Source: Saprospiraceae bacterium (GTDB lineage Bacteria; Bacteroidota; Bacteroidia; Chitinophagales; Saprospiraceae). From it: 64,000 nucleotides of DNA. The position numbers and the translations under genes were made by a program. Each line of letters starts with the position of its first letter. Within the stretch, counting starts at the first letter, position 1. Positions 9,569-18,470 of this stretch are shown one piece after another. Location: positions 1 through 64,000 of the forward strand of contig JALSPK010000194.1 in the NCBI GenBank assembly GCA_026986005.1, read 5' to 3'. Under the pieces are notes generated by a model, which saw only the letters and a program-made list of their open reading frames with translations, had not been told where the DNA came from and made no database searches.

Positions 9569-11224
9569 CTAAAATCCCATATTTATACCAAAAACAATAG
9601 TTTTATTCTCTCCTTGATAAAAGTCAGGAGTAAATAGTTTTAAGTCATCTCCTTTAGCATTATTGTAAATAAAAGCTAACTTTATAAAGTTATTATAAGG
9701 AAATTCATAACTAACACTTAGTCCAATGATTTCATTTGTCCATTTAATCTCTCGCAAAGCTGCATGGGTTATGATATCATTTCCATGGATATATTTAAAA
9801 GAATTGCCATGCCTTGCTTTAGTATATTCTAAAACAGTCCTGAATTCAGAAAAAGGCTTGTATGCAATTGCAAAATACAATTCATCAGAATTATCTCTGA
9901 GGTAATGTCCAAGATTGTACGAACTACTTTCAAAAGTCGTCGTACTGATATAATGTTGATAGGTACCCGGAGTAGTTTTTGTATATTCTGCTGTTAATGC
10001 CATATTTGAAATAAAACCGTTTGAATACTTTGCACCTATTTTATAGCTATATAAATTATATTTGTCTTTTTCATTTATTCTAGCTACTTTGAGTTCATCA
10101 ATAAAAACAGAAGCATAAAAATTAAAATGCATAAGTCTTTTAATACTGAGATTAATAAACATTTGAGAATTTTGTCCTACTCCAACACCGGCATCATCAG
10201 TTGAATTAAGCCAATGATCTACCGACTTAAAAAACATAAAGGGAATTAAATATGCCGGATGAGGATTCATATCGCTATAAATTATCGAATTTCCAAAGGA
10301 AAAATTTATTCCTTTAAATGGGAAAATTGTAAACATATTGGCTGCAACATATTTTGGATGCATGACGTCACGTCTGTTACCATCACGGGTTATGTACGAC
10401 CTTACGCTATCAATCACATTGGACACAAGCCAACCATGCATATAATTGAAGTCAGCCCATTTTGCGGGTTTCAAATGCAGTTTTATCTGTGCAAAAGAAG
10501 GGGCTTTAGGCGATAAAATATTTGCTCCATGATAATTACTCCCCCACTCTACATGATCTTTTGACATACTTAAACTTCCCCAATCCCAAGAATAGGCTAC
10601 TCCACCTCTCATTTCTGAAAAATCTCCGCCGCCACTTTTACTTCCTTTGAAATTGCCACCTCTATCAGTTGTAAAGTATTCTTTTCGATTAAAAACTTCT
10701 GAAAGATTATTGTCCCTTAAGCTAGCCCAACCTGAAAAGTGTTTACCCATATTCATTTTTAATAATCCACCACCCCATCTGTGATAATTAGTACCTTTAT
10801 CATTTTTATAATAATCTATACCCCATATCGGTCTAATATCAAGATAAAAAAGAGAATCTTTATATCTATATCCCAAGGGATATAACGAAAGATTGAACTG
10901 GTCAAGATATTTATCAATAAATGAATTCTGTGTTTTCGTATTTGAAACAAACGGTTCAAAATAAGAAAACTCTTTTAAATAAAACTCTAAATCCAAAATC
11001 TGTCTCTTATTCAATTTATCAAGATGAATTTTTGCTTTGTTCAAATAATTGTATATACTCTTATCAGTATAAGGCTTCACAACATCATTTGGTTCGATAA
11101 CGCCTTCTAGAGCTAGTTCATCAATAAAATCATACACTCCAACACTAGAAATATGTTCAGGTATCTCCTGCGAAAATATATTTTGAACAAAGAGAATAAA
11201 TACTATCTTAATAAAATATCTCAT
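9569..11224 (-). CDS. capsule assembly Wzi-family outer-membrane protein
   Basis: 551 residues with a signal peptide (cleavage near NIFSQ), a short helical N-terminal part (about residues 25-110), then a long series of amphipathic strands ending NKTIVFGINMGF, as expected for an outer-membrane beta-barrel. Blocks such as WGGGLLKMNMGKHFSGWASLRD and SKDHVEWGSNYHG fit the Wzi/capsule-assembly family, whose E. coli member anchors group 1 capsule at the surface. The location downstream of the Wzc/Wza genes supports a capsule role. It follows the HAD gene by 13 bp on the same strand. Family assignment is from pattern recognition. Confidence 0.8.
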   Translation of the reverse strand: MRYFIKIVFILFVQNIFSQEIPEHISSVGVYDFIDELALEGVIEPNDVVKPYTDKSIYNYLNKAKIHLDKLNKRQILDLEFYLKEFSYFEPFVSNTKTQNSFIDKYLDQFNLSLYPLGYRYKDSLFYLDIRPIWGIDYYKNDKGTNYHRWGGGLLKMNMGKHFSGWASLRDNNLSEVFNRKEYFTTDRGGNFKGSKSGGGDFSEMRGGVAYSWDWGSLSMSKDHVEWGSNYHGANILSPKAPSFAQIKLHLKPAKWADFNYMHGWLVSNVIDSVRSYITRDGNRRDVMHPKYVAANMFTIFPFKGINFSFGNSIIYSDMNPHPAYLIPFMFFKSVDHWLNSTDDAGVGVGQNSQMFINLSIKRLMHFNFYASVFIDELKVARINEKDKYNLYSYKIGAKYSNGFISNMALTAEYTKTTPGTYQHYISTTTFESSSYNLGHYLRDNSDELYFAIAYKPFSEFRTVLEYTKARHGNSFKYIHGNDIITHAALREIKWTNEIIGLSVSYEFPYNNFIKLAFIYNNAKGDDLKLFTPDFYQGENKTIVFGINMGF

Positions 11225-11237
11225 AAGTGATTTTTTT

Positions 11238-11642
11238 TCAGAAAAGTTTATTAAAAAGTCCTTTTTTCTTTTTAACCTTTGGTATATTGCTTAAATCTTC
11301 TCCTATCAAGATTTGGTATATCCTACCCCACCCAAGGAAGCCTCCGATATTGCGATCATCTATAAATATATCAGCTTTAAGCTTACGTGGGGCATCAGGA
11401 CAATATTCTTCCTCTACATAATTTTTATTAACAGCATAAAATTCGACACCATTTTTTTTACAAAACTCAACAGCTTCTTCCAGCCTTTTACCTGTCCTGT
11501 ATGTCCATAATACTATACGATGCCCATCTTCTTGTATTTTTTTTATAGTATCAAATGCAAACATCATAGGTTTTCCAATATCAGGATACCTATTTTCAAC
11601 AATAGTACCATCAAAATCTATAGCTATAAGTTTACTTTCCAT
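11238..11642 (-). CDS. HAD-superfamily hydrolase, BT0820-like
   Basis: A 134-residue minimal HAD phosphatase. Motif I is IAIDFDGTIV (residues 6-15), with the nucleophile Asp and the acid/base Asp two residues later. A TYR/Lys region carries motif II/III, and IFIDDRNIGG (about residues 103-112) is motif IV with paired acidic residues for Mg2+. The size matches small cap-less HAD proteins of the BT0820 type known in Bacteroidetes, whose substrates are sugar or small-molecule phosphates. A basic tail KVKKKKGLFNKLF ends the protein. The TACGAAGG array lies immediately upstream, so the gene's promoter must lie in or beyond the array. Confidence 0.85.
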   Translation of the reverse strand: MESKLIAIDFDGTIVENRYPDIGKPMMFAFDTIKKIQEDGHRIVLWTYRTGKRLEEAVEFCKKNGVEFYAVNKNYVEEEYCPDAPRKLKADIFIDDRNIGGFLGWGRIYQILIGEDLSNIPKVKKKKGLFNKLF

Positions 11643-11658
11643 TTTCTATTTTATTTAA

Positions 11659-12250
11659 CGTGGTGTTACGATGGGTACGAGGTGTACGAAGGGTACGAGG
11701 TGTTACGATGGGTACGAGGTGTTACGAGGTGTACGAGGTGTTACGAAGCAAGTACTTTACTTTATTTTTTTAACCAACCTCTATTCATTCGCAACAATTC
11801 GTAACAATTCGTAACAATTCGCAACCTTCGTAATCCTCCTCGTACCCTTCGTAACCTTCGTACCCATCGCAACAATTCGCAACCTACGTAACCTTCGCAA
11901 CCTTCGTAACAAACGCACCCTTCGTACCCTTCGTACCCTTCGCAACATTCGTAACAATTCGTACCCTTCGTACCCTTCGTAACAATCGCACCCTTCGTAA
12001 CCTTCGTAACAATTCGTAACAATTCGTACCCTTCGTAACAAACGCACCCTTCGCACCCTTCGTAACAATCGCACCCTTCGCACCCTTCGTAACAATTCGT
12101 ACCCTTCGTAACCTTCGTAACCTTCGTAACCTTCGTAACCTTCGTACCCTTCGTAACAATCGCACCCTTCGCACCCTTCGTAACAATTCGTACCCTTCGT
12201 AACCTTCGTACCCTTCGTACCCTTCGTAACCTTCGCAACAGTTCACAATT
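11659..12250. repeat. array of 9-10 bp TACGAAGG-type units in two opposed arms
   Basis: The whole intergenic stretch between the wzc-like and HAD genes is built from short degenerate units. The left arm (11659-11747) has about 9 units reading TACGAGG, TACGAAGG or TACGATGG on the plus strand. The right arm (about 11795-12240) has roughly 45-50 units reading CCTTCGTA, CCTTCGCA or CAATTCGTA on plus, so it is inverted relative to the left arm. Unit length alternates between 9 and 10 bp. The arms are separated by about 45 bp including a T-run. Units contain no stop codon in any minus-strand frame, so long fake reading frames of LRR, VTK or YEG triplets appear. No transposase is adjacent. I do not recognise the family. 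Confidence 0.85.
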
Positions 12251-12253
12251 CAA

Positions 12254-14635
12254 CTAAAAAACCTTCCACCACTTCTTTTTCGCTTGTCCATATCCATAAC
12301 CGTATCCATAACCATATCCATATCCGTAACCATATCCTTTTTTAATATCTGTACCATTTAATAATATTCCCATATTCGGCAGTCTATTATCTTTGTATAA
12401 TGACTCAGGTACATTTAGCATTCGTTTATCTAAATAATCAGCCTTTGTAACAAATATTGTCATATCCGCATATTCACTTAGCAGCAGAGTATCAGTAACC
12501 ATTCCGGTAGGAGCTGTATCAACAATTATATAATCGTATTGAAATCCTATTTCCTGAAATAATTGTTTTACACTATCTCTCATCAATATTTCAGCAGGGT
12601 TTGGAGGGATATCTCCTGAAGGAAGTACATACATATTTGGTATTTCCTTAAGCCTAATAATCGCATCATTCAAATCATAATCAGTATCTATCAAATAATT
12701 TGTCACTCCTTTATCTCCTTTTATGCCTAAGTATTGTATAACTTTTGGAACTCTTAGATCCATTCCCACTAAAAGAACTTTTTTACCGGAAATCGCAAGA
12801 GATGCTGCAAGATTAATAGCAACAAATGTTTTGCCCTCCTTGTTAATTGTGGATGTCACCAAAACGGTTTTTGCCTTCTCTTTATCCCTTTTTAACATAA
12901 ACCCAATATTAGTCCTTAGCAGCCTAAAAGCCTCTGATACATTTGTGTTTTTTTCAAGAGCCACCAAATGTTTAGCTGATTTGACTACTGGAATTGAACC
13001 TATAAAAGGGACAGATATTTTTTCCAAATCTTTTTTAGTATGAACTTTCAAATCCAACAAATCCTTTATATATAATGATAGAACCGGAAATAACAAACCT
13101 AATAAAAGACCTATTAGATATATCATTTTCCTTTTTGGACTAATAGGTGATCCGGAAGCAAAAGCGGGATCCAGTATTTTGGAATTTGATAGAGTTACAG
13201 CTTTAGCAATTGCTGATTCTTCACGTTTCTGTAAAAGGTAAAGATAGAGATTTTCAATTATTTGCCTTCTTCGTTCGATAACCAAGAACTTCCTTTCTTG
13301 TTTAGGTATTGCTTTAATTCTGGATTTATATATATCTGCATCTTTATTCAAGTCTGAAATTGTTATTTCCAAAGAATTTTTCATATTTGCCAAACTCGCT
13401 TCAAGATTTTTTCTCAGATCATCAATCTGTTCATTAAGATTGACATAAACAGGATTCTTTTCAGTTGATGACTTTAAAGTTTTATTCCTCTCTAGCACTA
13501 ATTTGTTAAAAGTGTTGATCGAACTTTCTACAGATGCAGAAGAAATACCAAGATTCTCAGGTATTAAATTTGAGTTATCCTGATGACTTTCCAAATACTC
13601 TATTATAAAATCTACCAATCTAAGCTGAGTGTTTATTTCACTTAATTTTTTACCTGATTCCGCCATGTTATTAAGAAAGATATTGGATTCGGAAGCGATA
13701 TCAGTTAGACTGTTTGAACTCTTGAAATGTTCCACATTTCTATCCAATTTATCCAATTCTTCTTTGATTATAATGAGTCTGTCATTTATAAACTTAAGTG
13801 TGTTCCTAGATACTTTATTTTTATCCTCTATCGCATCCAATCTATGCTCATCCAATAGAGTATTTAATATATCAGCAGCTCTTTGTCCATCAGAATCATT
13901 GAGACTAAGATTCAATACTTTTGACAATTGGCTTGCTCTTTCTATATTTATCCTGTTTTTCAAGCTTTTTACCATAGAGGGTATAGAACTAATCACAATT
14001 TTAATTTCCCTATCGACAAATCCTTCAATTCGCTTATTTGGGATGAAGACTACATCTCCAAAGGACAACTTAACTCTATCTCCAAATCCGGCCTTGACTA
14101 CTACGGAGTCTTTTTTATTTAACAGTTCAAATGATGATTCCGACTTTACCTTCATTCTAAACATAGTATCTACCTTATAAAACAGGGAATCACTAATAAA
14201 ATAATCCATTTTAACCGGAGAATTTTTATACATATCTTCTTCTCTGAGATTCAAGTATTTTCTAAGAGTTCCAAGATTCTTATAAGTGATATTAAGCTTT
14301 AGTTTTTTAATAACTCCTTCAAGTAAGACTGTAGATTTTAAAATATATATGTGATTTTCAGAATTATCCCCAAGCTTAGGTACTACACCCAAATCCTGAA
14401 AAGCTGACATTTCAGAACCAATCCCATCGGCATCCTTATTCTTTATGAGAACAGAGGCTGTTACATTGTATATAGGCGTTGCATATCTCAAATACAAAAA
14501 TGCGCCAAACAAAAAGGCTAATACGCTCAATATGAACCATGGCCAATAATGAAAATACTTTTCAAGCAGTTCTCTAATATTAATCTCTTCTCCCGAATTT
14601 TCACCAAGATGTTCTCTATTTATATCAAATTCCAT
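12254..14635 (-). CDS. Wzc-like polysaccharide co-polymerase and BY-type tyrosine kinase
   Basis: 793 residues. An N-terminal Wzz chain-length domain has a first membrane segment around residues 33-52 and a long periplasmic coiled-coil part. A second membrane segment follows (about residues 500-520, YLIGLLLGLLFPVLSLYI). The C-terminal cytoplasmic bacterial tyrosine kinase has Walker A NKEGKT (about 600), Walker A' VLLVGMDLRVP and Walker B YIIVDTAP (about 701). The tail is a run of Gly-Tyr pairs (about 764-781), the cluster expected to be autophosphorylated. It controls polymerisation and export of capsule or exopolysaccharide together with the Wza-like lipoprotein encoded 51 bp upstream. The Gly-Tyr run is encoded by imperfect hexamer repeats, so its length may vary by slippage. 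Confidence 0.93.
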   Translation of the reverse strand: MEFDINREHLGENSGEEINIRELLEKYFHYWPWFILSVLAFLFGAFLYLRYATPIYNVTASVLIKNKDADGIGSEMSAFQDLGVVPKLGDNSENHIYILKSTVLLEGVIKKLKLNITYKNLGTLRKYLNLREEDMYKNSPVKMDYFISDSLFYKVDTMFRMKVKSESSFELLNKKDSVVVKAGFGDRVKLSFGDVVFIPNKRIEGFVDREIKIVISSIPSMVKSLKNRINIERASQLSKVLNLSLNDSDGQRAADILNTLLDEHRLDAIEDKNKVSRNTLKFINDRLIIIKEELDKLDRNVEHFKSSNSLTDIASESNIFLNNMAESGKKLSEINTQLRLVDFIIEYLESHQDNSNLIPENLGISSASVESSINTFNKLVLERNKTLKSSTEKNPVYVNLNEQIDDLRKNLEASLANMKNSLEITISDLNKDADIYKSRIKAIPKQERKFLVIERRRQIIENLYLYLLQKREESAIAKAVTLSNSKILDPAFASGSPISPKRKMIYLIGLLLGLLFPVLSLYIKDLLDLKVHTKKDLEKISVPFIGSIPVVKSAKHLVALEKNTNVSEAFRLLRTNIGFMLKRDKEKAKTVLVTSTINKEGKTFVAINLAASLAISGKKVLLVGMDLRVPKVIQYLGIKGDKGVTNYLIDTDYDLNDAIIRLKEIPNMYVLPSGDIPPNPAEILMRDSVKQLFQEIGFQYDYIIVDTAPTGMVTDTLLLSEYADMTIFVTKADYLDKRMLNVPESLYKDNRLPNMGILLNGTDIKKGYGYGYGYGYGYGYGYGQAKKKWWKVF

Positions 14636-14686
14636 TCTATATTTTTTGTTATCGTTTTATTACTTAATTATTGCTTTAAAGCTTGA

Positions 14687-15481
14687 TTATTTTGTGACTT
14701 GCCATATGAATAATGATAATTGTATTAATATTGAGGCTAAGGAAAATACAACAGATGTACTTTTACCAAAAGAAGAATCTTTAATCAAAGCCTTTTTAGG
14801 CTCTACATATATAACATCATTTTGCGCTAGATAATAAACCGGTGAGGAAAACACATCATCTTTAGTTAAATCGACTCTGTGTTTGGTCTTAATTCCGTTT
14901 ACTTCTCTAATCACTAAAATATTATCTCTCTTACCGGAAATAGTCAAATCTCCTGCCAATCCTAATGCCTCAGGCAATGTCACTCTTTCATTATTAATCG
15001 TATATGCCCCAGGTTTTTTCACTTCTCCCAAAACTGTAATTTTAAAGTTTGTCAATCTTATATTCACAATAGGGTTTTTGATATATTCCTTCAACTTACT
15101 GATAAGTAGATTAGATGCTTCCAAACGGTTTAACCCGCCAATTCTTAACTTGCCCAATACTGGAAATTCAATATTTCCATTAATATCCAATAAATAATCC
15201 TGAAGTCTTTGAGCTCCCGTCACCCTTCCATCTGAAGCATTAAAGCCAACTACAGGCATATTAAAAGGCTGTGTCGCTTCGATATCCAATGCAGAAACGA
15301 CAATAGTCACTATGTCACCGGGTCGAAACACTATATTGTATACTTGATTTGAATTTATTGTAGTATCAACACCTCTATCTTGGAAATATACGATTTCTTT
15401 TCTCGATACACATGAGCTCATACTCAACAAATATGCACCAAATATAAATATAATAAAAATTTTAGCTTTGCCTATATTCAT
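14687..15481 (-). CDS. Wza-like polysaccharide export lipoprotein
   Basis: 264 residues. A lipoprotein signal ends with the lipobox LSMSSC (Cys about 24). A poly_export domain follows (FRPGDIVTIVVSALD, DINGNIEFPVLGKLRIGGL), then an SLBB domain (ITVLGEVKKPGAYTI, LPEALGLAGDL, NDVIYVEPKK). A C-terminal hydrophobic segment (VFSLASILIQLSLFIW) probably inserts into the outer membrane. The family forms the outer-membrane export channel for capsular or exopolysaccharide, partnering with Wzc. The kinase gene follows directly. A hairpin at 15570-15591 separates it from the sugar transferase gene upstream. Confidence 0.92.
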   Translation of the reverse strand: MNIGKAKIFIIFIFGAYLLSMSSCVSRKEIVYFQDRGVDTTINSNQVYNIVFRPGDIVTIVVSALDIEATQPFNMPVVGFNASDGRVTGAQRLQDYLLDINGNIEFPVLGKLRIGGLNRLEASNLLISKLKEYIKNPIVNIRLTNFKITVLGEVKKPGAYTINNERVTLPEALGLAGDLTISGKRDNILVIREVNGIKTKHRVDLTKDDVFSSPVYYLAQNDVIYVEPKKALIKDSSFGKSTSVVFSLASILIQLSLFIWQVTK

Positions 15482-15569
15482 CTATAATTATTTAATTCAT
15501 TGTTAAAATACTTCTACCATTTCGACATATTATATATCATTTTGTCAATATTGCAAATTGTCAAATACA

Positions 15570-15591
15570 CAAAAGGCAGTAAAAACTGCCT
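15570..15591 (-). terminator. intrinsic terminator after the sugar transferase gene
   Basis: A perfect 7-bp stem, AGGCAGT / ACTGCCT with a 4-nt loop, is followed on the minus strand by TTTTGTG. It lies about 65 bp downstream of the sugar transferase stop and upstream of the wza-like gene. The export genes therefore either have their own promoter or depend on readthrough. Confidence 0.65.
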
Positions 15592-15655
15592 GACGAATAT
15601 CAAAACGAATACCCTTATTAATTGTTTAAAATAATATATCTTTTTTTCACACAAA

Positions 15656-16768
15656 TCAAGCACTCCTTTTTCTTCTCACAATTATATTCCACATAGCTTT
15701 GAAAAAATATTTTGTATCTGTTGTATAAGGGTGCTTAATTTTTTCTTCAAGATACTCTCTTTCCGCCTTTTGCACTTCTTCAAGACTACTTTTTCTATTA
15801 AGTGCTACATATGGAGGAATACATCCTGGTTTTTGAGTCAAACGCAACTTTTGCAAATCTTCAGGAATATCCTGAAAATATCTCTTTCCAACGGGTCTAA
15901 TTCCAACCAATTTCATTTCTCCCTTCAGTACATTTAATAGTTGTGGCAATTCATCTATCCAGTATTTTCTGATAAATTTAGCATATGGGGTAAGTCTAAA
16001 ATCATTAGCAGGTTTACCCGAATCCGCATAACCATGCAAATTTAACACATAATCCTGCAAATACTCTGCATAAGGATGCATCGTTCTCAATTTATATACA
16101 CCAATTATCTTTCCGTTTTTGCCTAATCTGGGCATTTTGTATAGAGGTCCATAACTCGGGCTCATATCAAAAGTGGGTTCTGAAACTTTTTTGGTAACAA
16201 AGTAATGATGCCCGCTAATTATTTTGACATCAATAATTTCAAAGCCACAAGAAACTAGCCTACCTAGTGTTTCTGCTTTAGACAAAAGCCTATGACGTCC
16301 TCTGGTAATAAAAAAGTATATCTTTTTAAGTCCCCATAGCTTAGGAAAAACTCTTAAAAAAATAAATTCCATGAAAAAATAAAAACTACCAACAACAGGA
16401 TACTTGTTTATTTTCTTTCTGCGTCTTCTCATAGAAAAAGTCTCAACATTTCCAATAAAAATATCACCAAACTGCAATTTGCTGTTTACCGCTTCAAAAA
16501 ATTTATTGATAAATCTAATATCGTTTATCCTTTTTAAATTAACAAAAGCTTCCACATCTCCATAATGATTTAATACATTAAAAGGGGTAGTAGTTGATAA
16601 TATCAATGTCGATTCCGAAAAACAATCAATAAAGTTTGAGCAGTACTCTATTACCTCCTCCTTGATAAGAGATGAAAAATTTCCGTTTTTATTCGGATTG
16701 TTTATTTTTATAGCTGTTAGTTCTTTCATTGGCTGCCACAAATTTACATAATATCTACATCTCTCCAC
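15656..16768 (-). CDS. initiating sugar transferase (PF02397-type) with atypical N-terminus
   Basis: 370 residues from 16768; an in-frame ATG at 16729 (MKELTAIKIN) is an alternative start. The C-terminal half (about residues 205-365) is the bacterial sugar transferase core: YKLRTMHPYAE, RLTPYAKFIRKYWIDELPQL, LNVLKGEMKLVGIRP and QKPGCIPPY. Such enzymes move a sugar-1-phosphate onto undecaprenyl phosphate to begin a capsule repeat unit. The N-terminal half lacks the usual four membrane helices; instead LLSKAETLGRLVSCGFEIID and VETFSMRRRRKK resemble a degenerate methyltransferase-like region. At most one or two hydrophobic helices are visible (about 120-150). It is the upstream neighbour of the export genes. 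Confidence 0.88.
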   Translation of the reverse strand: MERCRYYVNLWQPMKELTAIKINNPNKNGNFSSLIKEEVIEYCSNFIDCFSESTLILSTTTPFNVLNHYGDVEAFVNLKRINDIRFINKFFEAVNSKLQFGDIFIGNVETFSMRRRRKKINKYPVVGSFYFFMEFIFLRVFPKLWGLKKIYFFITRGRHRLLSKAETLGRLVSCGFEIIDVKIISGHHYFVTKKVSEPTFDMSPSYGPLYKMPRLGKNGKIIGVYKLRTMHPYAEYLQDYVLNLHGYADSGKPANDFRLTPYAKFIRKYWIDELPQLLNVLKGEMKLVGIRPVGKRYFQDIPEDLQKLRLTQKPGCIPPYVALNRKSSLEEVQKAEREYLEEKIKHPYTTDTKYFFKAMWNIIVRRKRSA

Positions 16769-17002
16769 TATTTTTTACTAATTATTATTTTCTAGCCGCT
16801 AATTTATGGCTATTTTATTAAACTTAAATTTTTCTTTAGGTTTTTACTTTTTTATCTTCATTTTTACTTAATAAACCCAAAAACCATATAACATTAATCA
16901 CCAGCGCATTAACTAATTTTTTATACATATTATATAAAATTATATGTGAAATTGGAAGAATTTGATAATTTACGTATTTTTATTGCTTTATCTTTGTATT
17001 AT

Positions 17003-17072
17003 TTAAAACAATTAATTAATCCTAGATTGTTAATTGTATCGATAACATGCCGGAAGAAGTTCCGGCTTTTTT
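17003..17072 (+). ncRNA. candidate ~70-nt small RNA with own promoter and terminator
   Basis: A consensus -7 element TATCTTTG (16989-16996) has a TTG 24 nt upstream (16962-16964), one base wider than the usual 17-23. It predicts a start near 17003. The transcript could fold CAATTAA with TTAATTG (about 17010-17037), then a strong GC-rich hairpin GCCGGAA/TTCCGGC (17049-17066) followed by six T. No plus-strand gene lies upstream, so the terminator has no obvious protein gene to serve. A tiny frame from the ATG at 17047 starts inside the hairpin and runs antisense into the epimerase gene, so I discount it. Expression is inferred only from these signals. Confidence 0.4.
17049..17072 (+). terminator. 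strong intrinsic terminator (plus strand)
   Basis: A 7-bp stem GCCGGAA / TTCCGGC with loop GAAG is followed by TTTTTT on plus. On the minus strand no T-run follows the stem, so it is not a good terminator for the epimerase gene located just to the right. Confidence 0.7.
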
Positions 17073-17126
17073 ATTGGTGAATGTTAATATTTTGGTTTTA
17101 CAAAAATCTTTGCATCACTATTATTA

Positions 17127-18278
17127 TTATAAAACTGCTTCAGGACAATTATTGATTAATGTCTTTAAAATAAATTCTGCGGCTTTCCCATCCCCAAATA
17201 TTTTCGGATAATCTCCAGCTCCAGAATTTATTATAAAATTAAAAGCATTTAATATTTCGTTATAATCAGCTCCACACAAAAATGCATTTCCTGTATCCAC
17301 AATTTCAACCCATTCTGTCTCAGGCCTTAGAATAATACAAGGATTCTTAAAGAAGTAGGCTTCTTTTTGTACTCCTCCCGAATCTGTTATCACCATAAGT
17401 GCATTTTTTTCCAAACTTATCATATCTAGAAATGAAACGGGGGGAATAAGCAAAATATTATTCTCTTTAATCCTCTCAAATAATTCTTTATGCTTCATTT
17501 GTTCCAATACCTTTTTAGTCCTCGGATGCAAAGGTAAAATAATTTTATTTGTTTTAGATATTTCTATTAATGCATTAAATATAGATCGTAAATTATCATA
17601 AATATCTGTATTATGATCTCTATGTATGGTAGAAAGAATATATTCTTTAGAAATCAAACCATTATCCTCCAAAATCTTAGATTTATTTTTTGCCAATTCT
17701 GAAAAATATAATGAATTATCATACATTATATCACCGCAATGAAAGTATCCGGGTTGCTCAGGAGTAAAAGGAGATTTATTCATCTCATTTAAGCCCTCAT
17801 TCATTAAATTCTTGTAGCCTGTAACTGTTGGAGAAAATAGCAATGTAGATAAATGATCACATACTACCCTATTTACTTCCTCCGGCATTTTTCTGTTAAA
17901 TGATCGAAGTCCCGCTTCAATGTGAACAATAGGAATATTAAGTTTAGAGGCAGCCACTGCTCCTGCTAAAGTTGAATTGGTATCACCATACAAAATAATA
18001 TAGTTAGGTTTCTCTTTTAGAAGAAGCTCCTCTATCCCTTCAATCATTTTTGCAGTCTGTTTACCATGCTTTCCCGAACCAACATTCAAATTATAATCAG
18101 GTCTTGGTATTCCTAATTCTTCAAAAAAGACTTCAGACATGTTTTTATCATAATGTTGTCCAGTATGAACAATAATCTCCTTGATTTTATCAACAAATTT
18201 ATTTTTTATTGCTCTACTAATAGCCGCAGCTTTTATTATTTGAGGTCTAGCCCCTATTATAGTTAATACTTTTATCAT
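17127..18278 (-). CDS. wecB: UDP-N-acetylglucosamine 2-epimerase (non-hydrolysing)
   Basis: 383 residues, normal for the WecB/MnaA family. Diagnostic blocks: GARPQIIKAAAISRAI at the N-terminus, HTGQHYDKNMS (about 38-48), YGDTNSTLAGA (about 97-107), HIEAGLRSFNRKMPEEVNR (about 122-140) and ITDSGGVQKEA (about 294-304). The enzyme interconverts UDP-GlcNAc and UDP-ManNAc in the cytoplasm and supplies ManNAc-type sugars for surface polysaccharide. Its position upstream of the capsule genes on the same strand fits that role, although a 358-bp gap separates it from the sugar transferase gene. Confidence 0.95.
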   Translation of the reverse strand: MIKVLTIIGARPQIIKAAAISRAIKNKFVDKIKEIIVHTGQHYDKNMSEVFFEELGIPRPDYNLNVGSGKHGKQTAKMIEGIEELLLKEKPNYIILYGDTNSTLAGAVAASKLNIPIVHIEAGLRSFNRKMPEEVNRVVCDHLSTLLFSPTVTGYKNLMNEGLNEMNKSPFTPEQPGYFHCGDIMYDNSLYFSELAKNKSKILEDNGLISKEYILSTIHRDHNTDIYDNLRSIFNALIEISKTNKIILPLHPRTKKVLEQMKHKELFERIKENNILLIPPVSFLDMISLEKNALMVITDSGGVQKEAYFFKNPCIILRPETEWVEIVDTGNAFLCGADYNEILNAFNFIINSGAGDYPKIFGDGKAAEFILKTLINNCPEAVL

Positions 18279-18470
18279 TTATTCTTGAATTATTATCATT
18301 ATTAGATTCAATGGTACTGCAAAGAAAGGAAAATTAATCCTAAATCTGTAAACTTTCAAAAAAACTATTGAAAATTGAAAAAGACAAAAGGAATTAAAGG
18401 TGAATTTTCAAAACCAACGGGAGAATTAGAGTTTAATAAAATAACTTAATAAAAATATCGTTGGTTAATA

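Larger units (their letters stand above)
16769..17126. other. 358-bp intergenic region upstream of the sugar transferase gene
   Basis: The region lies between two minus-strand genes. It must hold the promoter of the sugar transferase gene, for which I found no clear TANNTTTG on minus. On the plus strand it holds a TATCTTTG element and a strong terminator, annotated separately as a candidate small RNA. No protein gene is evident. Confidence 0.4.

Noticed and set aside
11659-12250. CRISPR array
   Set aside because: Units are 9-10 bp, contiguous and without unique spacers, and no cas gene is present.
11762-12253. 163-codon minus-strand reading frame of LRR/VTK/YEG triplets in the array
   Set aside because: All three minus frames are open because the 9-10 bp units lack stops. 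It starts with TTG, has no domain, and the unit-length changes shift frames, so it is not a believable protein.
13629-14180. 183-codon plus-strand frame inside the wzc-like gene
   Set aside because: It is antisense to conserved Wzc sequence, with no signal, domain or promoter; a composition shadow.
17047-17210. small plus-strand frame from the ATG at 17047
   Set aside because: It starts inside a strong terminator hairpin and runs antisense into the epimerase gene.
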